This document shows, one piece after another, positions 5,752 to 6,504 of a stretch of 6,504 nt of DNA (positions are counted from its first letter, which is position 1; each line of letters starts with the position of its first letter). The stretch lies in the NCBI GenBank assembly GCA_007120675.1, contig SKNE01000239.1, positions 1-6,504 on the forward strand. The letters run 5' to 3'. The notes under the pieces are model-generated. The model did not search any database and was not told the DNA's origin. It was given only the letters and a program-made list of their open reading frames with translations. The stretch comes from Bacteroidales bacterium. Lineage in GTDB: Bacteria; Bacteroidota; Bacteroidia; Bacteroidales; UBA7960. The position numbers and the translations under genes are program-made.

Positions 5752-5771
5752 CCCTTCCAAAAACAATGCTT

Positions 5772-6504
5772 ATGGCAAAGAACCTGGTCATCGTGGAGTC
5801 GCCCGCAAAGGCAAAGACCATTGAAGGCTTTTTAGGAAAGGATTTTACGGTAAAGTCGAGCTTCGGACACATACGTGACCTGCCCACCAGCACCCTTGGT
5901 GTGGCCATTGACAAAGGCTTTAAGCCGCAATATGAGATCCCTGGCGACAAGGACAAGGTATTGAAAGAGTTGAAAAAACTGGCCAAACAGGCAGAGACCA
6001 TCTGGCTGGCCACTGATGAGGACCGTGAGGGAGAGGCCATTTCCTGGCACCTGGCTGACAGCCTGCAGCTGGAGGAAGGGCGTTATAAGCGCATCGTATT
6101 TCACGAAATCACCAAGCAGGCCATCACCAGCTCCATAAAAAGTCCCCGCGGGATCGATCATAACCTGGTGAACGCCCAGCAGGCCCGGCGTGTACTGGAC
6201 CGCCTGGTGGGTTTTGAGTTGTCGCCACTTTTGTGGAAGAAGGTGAAGCCGGCGCTATCGGCAGGACGCGTCCAGTCGGTGGCTGTACGCCTGATCGTCG
6301 AACGGGAGAAGGAGATCCAGGCCTTCAAGGCCTCATCGGCCTATCGCGTGAGTGCCCTCTTCGATGTAACGCATGACGGACAAAAGGCCCAGGTGAAAGC
6401 CGACTTGTCTGAACGCTTCAAGACCAAGGAGGAGGCCAGGGCCTTCCTGGAAAAGTGCCGCGAGGCCATTTTCACCATTGAAAACATTGAAAAGAAGCCG
6501 GCCA
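5772..6504 (+). CDS. topA: DNA topoisomerase I (type IA), N-terminal part
   Basis: Topoisomerase I relaxes negatively supercoiled DNA by single-strand passage. The visible 244 residues run off the window edge. The TOPRIM domain covers about residues 1-115: NLVIVESPAKAKTI (4-17) gives the catalytic E9, SSFGHIRDLP (29-38) follows, and TDEDREGEAISWHL (81-94) carries the metal-binding D82, D84 and E86. Family core motifs continue with RIVFHEIT (107-114), NAQQARRVLDRLVGFELSP (134-152) and LSAGRVQSVAVRLIVERE (162-179). The catalytic tyrosine should lie beyond the window. ATG at 5772 gives the canonical MAKNLVIVESPAKAK start; an in-frame ATG two codons earlier (5766) is possible. The gene diverges from miaB and has its own -7 element. 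TopB and reverse gyrase are less likely, given the close match to the bacterial TopA N-terminus. Confidence 0.97.
   Translation, partial: MAKNLVIVESPAKAKTIEGFLGKDFTVKSSFGHIRDLPTSTLGVAIDKGFKPQYEIPGDKDKVLKELKKLAKQAETIWLATDEDREGEAISWHLADSLQLEEGRYKRIVFHEITKQAITSSIKSPRGIDHNLVNAQQARRVLDRLVGFELSPLLWKKVKPALSAGRVQSVAVRLIVEREKEIQAFKASSAYRVSALFDVTHDGQKAQVKADLSERFKTKEEARAFLEKCREAIFTIENIEKKPA

Noticed and set aside
1..6504. Mobile elements, tRNA or rRNA genes, defence or biosynthetic cassette
   Set aside because: No transposase, integrase, RNA-gene or defence-gene motif was seen. All sizeable genes are conserved housekeeping families, apart from the small DUF3098 protein.

Overview
The window looks like ordinary housekeeping chromosome from a member of the Bacteroidota, probably Bacteroidia and relatively GC-rich. 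Three things point there. The order ftsX-like, DUF3098, uppP, truB, queA is one I recall from Bacteroidales genomes. Candidate promoters carry the Bacteroidota -7 signature TAnnTTTG instead of a sigma70 -10 box. Most genes lack a convincing Shine-Dalgarno sequence. Genus or species cannot be assigned from the sequence alone.

Layout. On the plus strand, the 3' end of an ftsX-like gene (2-193) overlaps a small DUF3098 membrane protein gene (193-477). These are followed by uppP (490-1284, undecaprenyl-diphosphatase) and truB (1363-2127, tRNA pseudouridine-55 synthase). A 143-base gap holds a good candidate promoter for queA (2271-3326, epoxyqueuosine-precursor synthesis). A 96-base gap made almost entirely of four 22-base tandem units leads to ispD (3423-4115, MEP isoprenoid pathway). 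ispD converges on minus-strand miaB (4193-5545), with a stem-loop between them. miaB and plus-strand topA (5772 to the window edge) diverge from a 226-base gap. That gap has a -7-like element for each gene and a perfect 9-base inverted repeat around the miaB element.

How the genes relate. FtsX and DUF3098 are membrane proteins next to an enzyme that recycles the undecaprenyl carrier lipid. IspD makes an intermediate of the isoprenoid precursors from which that carrier is built, so envelope and lipid-carrier supply is one theme. TruB, QueA and MiaB all modify tRNA (positions 55, 34 and 37), which is a second theme. TopA relaxes negative supercoils and appears to be an unrelated neighbour.

No mobile element, CRISPR array, tRNA, rRNA or defence gene is visible, and no gene-free stretch exceeds 226 bases. 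I found no new multi-gene system. The unusual signals lie in the intergenic DNA: the 22-base tandem array, the inverted repeat around the miaB promoter, the G7 tract inside the queA promoter, and two micro-ORFs that start on the stop codons of uppP and ispD.
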